From assembly GCA_030670615.1 (NCBI GenBank), contig DAOVBJ010000027.1, positions 1-8,843 of the forward strand: a stretch of DNA of 8,843 nucleotides, in the 5' to 3' direction. Of this stretch, positions 6,151 through 8,843 are shown piece after piece. Position 1 is the stretch's first letter. The number at the start of each line of letters is the position of its first letter. Source of the stretch: Candidatus Bathyarchaeota archaeon (lineage in GTDB: Archaea > Thermoproteota > Bathyarchaeia > RBG-16-48-13 > GCA-020355125). The notes under the pieces are model-generated. The model had not been told where the DNA came from. It did not search any database and saw only the letters and a program-made list of their open reading frames with translations. Both the position numbers and the translations under genes were made by a program.

Positions 6151-6158
6151 ACATATGT
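6151..6158 (-). promoter_or_regulatory. Weak TATA-like element for the acyltransferase gene
   Basis: ACATATGT, a palindrome, centred about 29 nt before the ATG at 6126, which would give a leader of only a few bases. Its match to a strong TATA box is poorer than for pdaD or U32. Confidence 0.3.
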
Positions 6159-6235
6159 TACTTGCATACGGTCGGATATCCCTTATGAAGTTTATTCAGA
6201 CCAGCCTGTCCTGTCAAAGCCAGATGCGGAGCTGA

Positions 6236-6247
6236 AGACTCGAGTCT
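6236..6247. repeat. 12-bp perfect palindrome AGACTCGAGTCT
   Basis: It sits about midway in the divergent intergenic region, some 80-90 bp from each promoter candidate. It could be a shared operator for both genes; no second copy was seen in the window. Confidence 0.35.
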
Positions 6248-6330
6248 GACAAGACCAGAAAGTGAGGAAGGTTAAAAGACCCTTCGTTGGCTTGAAAAGG
6301 GACGTTTGATGATTCAGGATTTCAGCTACA

Positions 6331-6338
6331 CATATAAC
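6331..6338 (+). promoter_or_regulatory. TATA-like element for the DHS-like gene
   Basis: CATATAAC on the plus strand predicts a transcription start near 6360, which leaves a leader of about 80 nt before the TTG at 6442. A second AT-rich element (GATTTATT, 6343-6350) is an alternative. Confidence 0.35.
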
Positions 6339-6441
6339 GGTTGATTTATTACAATGGAGCGCGGTCATAAAACGAAGAATACCCTGTACCCGGGAGGCGT
6401 GGTCTACGAAAAGCCATTATTTAAAAGAACCGATTAGACCG

Positions 6442-7446
6442 TTGGATTTAGAAAAGATACAGAGCGTTTCAGAATTACTGCGAGCCTTCAATTGGACATC
6501 CTTTCAATCCCGCACCCTGGCGAAGTGCGCCGACATCCTTGTCACCATGTTAGAGGATCCGGAGAGACCGACCATTTTTCTAGGCTTTGCTGGTGCCATG
6601 GTGCCCGCGGGCATGAAGGGTGTACTCTCGACAATGGTGAAGAGAGAGATGGTTGACGTCATCGTCAGCACAGGAGCGAACATGTATCATGACCTGGTAG
6701 AGGCGTTGGGCGAGCATCACTACCTTGGCTCACCGGACGTAGATGACCAGCTCCTCCAGAAAGAAGACATCGATCGGATCTATGACACTTTTGCTGATGA
6801 ATCGAAGTTTCGGATGGTGGACAATATGGTAATGCGACGGGCAGATGAGCTCGCAGAACAGAGGGGGGGTGCCATCTCATCCCGCTTCTTCCTCCACCTA
6901 CTAGGAGAATTCATCGACGGGAAGAGCCCGCATAAAGACAAAGAAAACTCCATTATATGGAACGCTTGGAGGAACGGCGTTCCCATCTTCGTACCGGCCT
7001 TAAATGACAGCTCGTTGGGACTCGCGTTAACTCAGCACTACGTCAAATTTGTGGAGGCAGGGAAGAGCCCCCTCGTCATCGACGAGATTAAGGACAACTA
7101 CGAGATACTCCAGATCAAGAGAGCGGCGTCGAAGACCGGCGTGATATATGTGGGGGGCGGGGTCCCGAAGAACTATATCCAACAGACGGCCTACCTCCAA
7201 GACATGTTCGGCATCCCCGACGCAGGGCACGACTACGGTTTTCAGATAACCACCGACAGTCCGCAGTGGGGAGGTCTGTCAGGATGCACCTTCAAGGAGG
7301 GTCTCAGCTGGGGAAAGGAAAAGTCTGAGGGACAGTACGCTACATGTCATTGCGATGCCACTATTGCCCTGCCCCTGATTGTGAAAGCCGCACTTGAACG
7401 ATGTACAACGTTAAACCAGAGAGGAAGATTACAGCTGACGTTTTAG
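6442..7446 (+). CDS. Deoxyhypusine-synthase-family protein (DHS-like paralogue)
   Basis: 334 residues from the TTG at 6442. Deoxyhypusine synthase moves the aminobutyl group of spermidine, with NAD, to a lysine of aIF5A; relatives make homospermidine or have unknown roles. Family landmarks in order: TSFQSRTLAKCADIL (19-33), the NAD-binding FLGFAGAMVPAGM (46-58), VDVIVSTGANMYHDLVEALG (71-90), GVPIFVPALNDSSLGLAL (179-196), VIYVGGGVPKNYIQQ (234-248), and GLSWGK (287-292) with the catalytic lysine K292 and E286 and W290 in place. The human spermidine-pocket His288 is replaced (GGGVPKNY) and the position of Asp316 reads as leucine. This matches the DHS-like branch rather than true DHS, so the substrate may differ. 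TTG 6442 is the first usual start in this frame, but family-like residues (LKEPIRPLDL) extend upstream of it. It probably heads an operon with the GNAT gene 66 nt downstream. Confidence 0.87.
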   Translation: MDLEKIQSVSELLRAFNWTSFQSRTLAKCADILVTMLEDPERPTIFLGFAGAMVPAGMKGVLSTMVKREMVDVIVSTGANMYHDLVEALGEHHYLGSPDVDDQLLQKEDIDRIYDTFADESKFRMVDNMVMRRADELAEQRGGAISSRFFLHLLGEFIDGKSPHKDKENSIIWNAWRNGVPIFVPALNDSSLGLALTQHYVKFVEAGKSPLVIDEIKDNYEILQIKRAASKTGVIYVGGGVPKNYIQQTAYLQDMFGIPDAGHDYGFQITTDSPQWGGLSGCTFKEGLSWGKEKSEGQYATCHCDATIALPLIVKAALERCTTLNQRGRLQLTF

Positions 7447-7512
7447 CCCACGTAATCGAGGGCTCAGCTGTCGTAAACGATTCAAACCACAACGTGTGAG
7501 TCTGCTTAACAA

Positions 7513-8352
7513 ATGTTTCATGTACAAAAGATGTCTGTGGAGGACTTCACATTCGCGGTTCGCTTGACCAACACGATGAACTGGAATCTGGTAGAGGAAG
7601 ACTTCCAGTTTATGAAGGACTTGGAGCCGAAAGGATGCTTCATAATACGGGACGAGTCAGAGAGAATAGGAGTAGCTACGATTATAAGCTTTGGTAAAGT
7701 AGGATGGCTTGGTAACGTGATTGTCCGCGAAGAGTTTCGGAGGAGAGGAGCTGGATCCCTCCTAGTCAAGCACGCTCTTGAATACTTAACCAAGCAAGAT
7801 GTCGAAACCATAGGATTGTACGCGTACCAGAATAAAATCCAGTTTTACCAGAGACTTGGATTCGAATATGACTCGAACTTCGTAGTGTTAACTGGAAAAC
7901 CCGAGTCATCTTCAGAACAGGTTCACCAAAGAGAAGCAACGAAAAACGATGAACGGGAGATCATTGATCTGGATCACCTCTGTTTTGGCGCGTCACGTCG
8001 TAAGTTATTGGCGCCCATTCTCGACGAGTCAAGTAACGTGTGTTACGTATCTGGGGAGAAAGGGTCAATTCGAGGCTTCGTAGTGGCGAAAGCGTATCTG
8101 GGAATGGCGGAAGTAGGACCACTGGTGTGTCAGCGAGGATGCCCCGACATCGCCGTCGACCTGTTGAAGGCAGTACTCAACCGTGTGGGGGGCCTCGAAG
8201 TCATAACCTGCGTCCCTGAAAAGGAGTCAACAATATGTAGTACGCTAATGAGGCGGGGGTTCAACGAGGCTTTTCGCGTAGCGAGAATGTTTTATGGAGC
8301 CCCCCGACCCAACGACTGCATATACATGGCAGAATCTTTGGAAAGAGGCTGA
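7513..8352 (+). CDS. GNAT N-acetyltransferase with C-terminal Acetyltransf_18-type domain
   Basis: 279 residues, two domains. The N-terminal GNAT domain (1-128) has the acetyl-CoA loop RRRGAG at 76-81 within VREEFRRRGAGSLLVKHAL, preceded by the strand WLGNVIV, and the motif-B segment YQNKIQFYQRLGFE (105-118). The C-terminal part (about 135-275) reads as the Acetyltransf_18 type of domain: LDHLCFGASRRKLL (153-166), GFVVAKAYLGMAEVGPLVCQ (188-207) and the final strands near 228-262. Such proteins acetylate small molecules or amines in the cytoplasm; the substrate is not known. ATG 7513 is used; an in-frame ATG at 7531 is a second candidate and neither has a convincing ribosome site. It follows the DHS-like gene by 66 nt and precedes the next gene by 6 nt, so the three are likely one operon. 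Confidence 0.83.
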   Translation: MFHVQKMSVEDFTFAVRLTNTMNWNLVEEDFQFMKDLEPKGCFIIRDESERIGVATIISFGKVGWLGNVIVREEFRRRGAGSLLVKHALEYLTKQDVETIGLYAYQNKIQFYQRLGFEYDSNFVVLTGKPESSSEQVHQREATKNDEREIIDLDHLCFGASRRKLLAPILDESSNVCYVSGEKGSIRGFVVAKAYLGMAEVGPLVCQRGCPDIAVDLLKAVLNRVGGLEVITCVPEKESTICSTLMRRGFNEAFRVARMFYGAPRPNDCIYMAESLERG

Positions 8353-8358
8353 TGCTAT

Positions 8359-8843
8359 TTGTCCTCGGATGTGGGTAGACAAATCGTTGACGACTTCCTC
8401 ACGAAGTCGATATCATGTGTCACGGCATTAGTGAGAGGGCTTCACAGCTTCCGAGGAGACCCTGAAAGAAGGATTCACCTCTTCTACATCGAGAACAATC
8501 GGGTGAAGGACATGTCACTGGGCGGTGAACACTTCTTCATACGGTCGTCGGTTGAGTACTCAAACCCACAGCTGACAGTCGAGGAGGTTCAGGGGATCAT
8601 CGTAGCCCGGCTGCTGGAAGTCTGTGGAAACTACCTTACGTCTCAAGGACTCCGCGAAGTGGACCGGAGGGACGTTGACGAGATTTGCGAAAGGCTGAGT
8701 AAACCGCCTTTAGGGAGAATCGTATCATTCCTTTTAAACACAGACGACGTGGAGCCCGACAGATACTCGATGAATCCCTTAAAGAAGTCGATTCTGGAAA
8801 GTGGGCAAAGCGCCTTTCCATCGGCAACGGTTACGACTGGGAC
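8359..8843 (+). CDS. Uncharacterised protein, N-terminal 161 residues (runs off the right edge)
   Basis: Open in the same frame as the GNAT gene, beginning just after its TGA; continuous to the window edge. TTG 8359 is the first usable start, 6 nt past the stop, with GAGG (8345-8348) 10 nt before it. An ATG overlapping the stop (TGATG, 8352-8354) is in another frame and closes after eight codons. The visible protein is soluble and mixed alpha/beta: an amphipathic N-terminal helix (1-30), strands around RRIHLFYIENNRVKDMSL (37-54) and GEHFFIRSS (56-64), then helices VEEVQGIIVARLLEVCGNYL (74-93) and VDRRDVDEICERL (101-113). I do not recognise a family. The tight spacing makes cotranscription with the GNAT and DHS-like genes very likely. 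Confidence 0.7.
   Translation, partial: MSSDVGRQIVDDFLTKSISCVTALVRGLHSFRGDPERRIHLFYIENNRVKDMSLGGEHFFIRSSVEYSNPQLTVEEVQGIIVARLLEVCGNYLTSQGLREVDRRDVDEICERLSKPPLGRIVSFLLNTDDVEPDRYSMNPLKKSILESGQSAFPSATVTTG

Larger units (their letters stand above)
6127..6441. other. Divergent intergenic region between the acyltransferase and DHS-like genes
   Basis: 315 bases holding the promoters of two divergent genes, a 12-bp perfect palindrome (6236-6247) and the region just upstream of the DHS-like start. No tRNA was recognised. A plus-strand frame opens at ATG 6354 and closes at TAG 6435-6437 (27 codons), ending just before the DHS-like TTG in another frame; see the start-site finding. Confidence 0.6.

Noticed and set aside
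6245..6314. Possible C/D box RNA (TGATGA at 6308-6313, CTGA upstream)
   Set aside because: The boxes are in the wrong order and spacing for a C/D guide and no terminal stem is evident.
8636..8827. Minus-strand 63-codon open frame
   Set aside because: It is antisense to the open frame that begins at 8359 and continues to the edge, and has no features of its own.
1..8843. CRISPR array, insertion sequence, integrase site or toxin-antitoxin pair
   Set aside because: No spaced direct repeats, no transposase-like frame and no tRNA-linked att site were seen; the small membrane protein alone is not enough to call a toxin.

Overview
The window looks archaeal. Several genes carry TATA-like boxes 20-30 nt upstream of a start codon with little or no leader, which is the archaeal layout. 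The gene content also fits: a pyruvoyl-dependent arginine decarboxylase, a deoxyhypusine-synthase-family protein and a peptidase-U32-family protein. Base composition is moderate and TTG starts seem common. I cannot place the lineage from sequence alone; an uncultured mesophilic archaeon is a reasonable guess, not a demonstration.

Layout. Positions 1-6126 are read almost entirely on the minus strand. In transcription order (right to left) they hold: a DUF2156/FemAB-like acyltransferase (6126-5245); pyruvoyl arginine decarboxylase pdaD (5147-4680); a small HExxH zinc-peptidase-like protein (4591-4088); a gene-poor stretch with a probable gene relic (4010-3753); a 67-residue single-pass membrane protein (3516-3313); a large U32-family protein (3170-1245); and an MFS transporter running off the left edge (944 to before 1). 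From 6442 rightward the plus strand holds a deoxyhypusine-synthase-like protein (6442-7446), a two-domain GNAT acetyltransferase (7513-8352) and an unrecognised gene running off the right edge (from 8359).

How the genes may work together. PdaD makes agmatine from arginine, the entry to archaeal polyamines and to hypusine or agmatidine formation. About 1.3 kb away, divergently transcribed, is a deoxyhypusine-synthase paralogue. It keeps the catalytic Ser-Trp-Gly-Lys motif, but residues that hold spermidine in true DHS appear replaced. An acyltransferase of the FemAB/DUF2156 fold lies between them and a tandem GNAT enzyme follows the DHS-like gene. A polyamine- or agmatine-centred modification neighbourhood is therefore the most interesting reading, but the linkage is inference. 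The U32 protein has the family signature and clustered cysteines typical of Fe-S-dependent RNA or cofactor hydroxylation enzymes and is probably unrelated.

Regulatory structure is rich between 3190 and 3610. It includes a palindrome over the U32 TATA box, a dense CTAG cluster with a 14-bp perfect palindrome, and a clear TATA plus Shine-Dalgarno pair that fixes the start of the small membrane protein. No tRNA, rRNA, CRISPR array, insertion sequence or integrase was seen.
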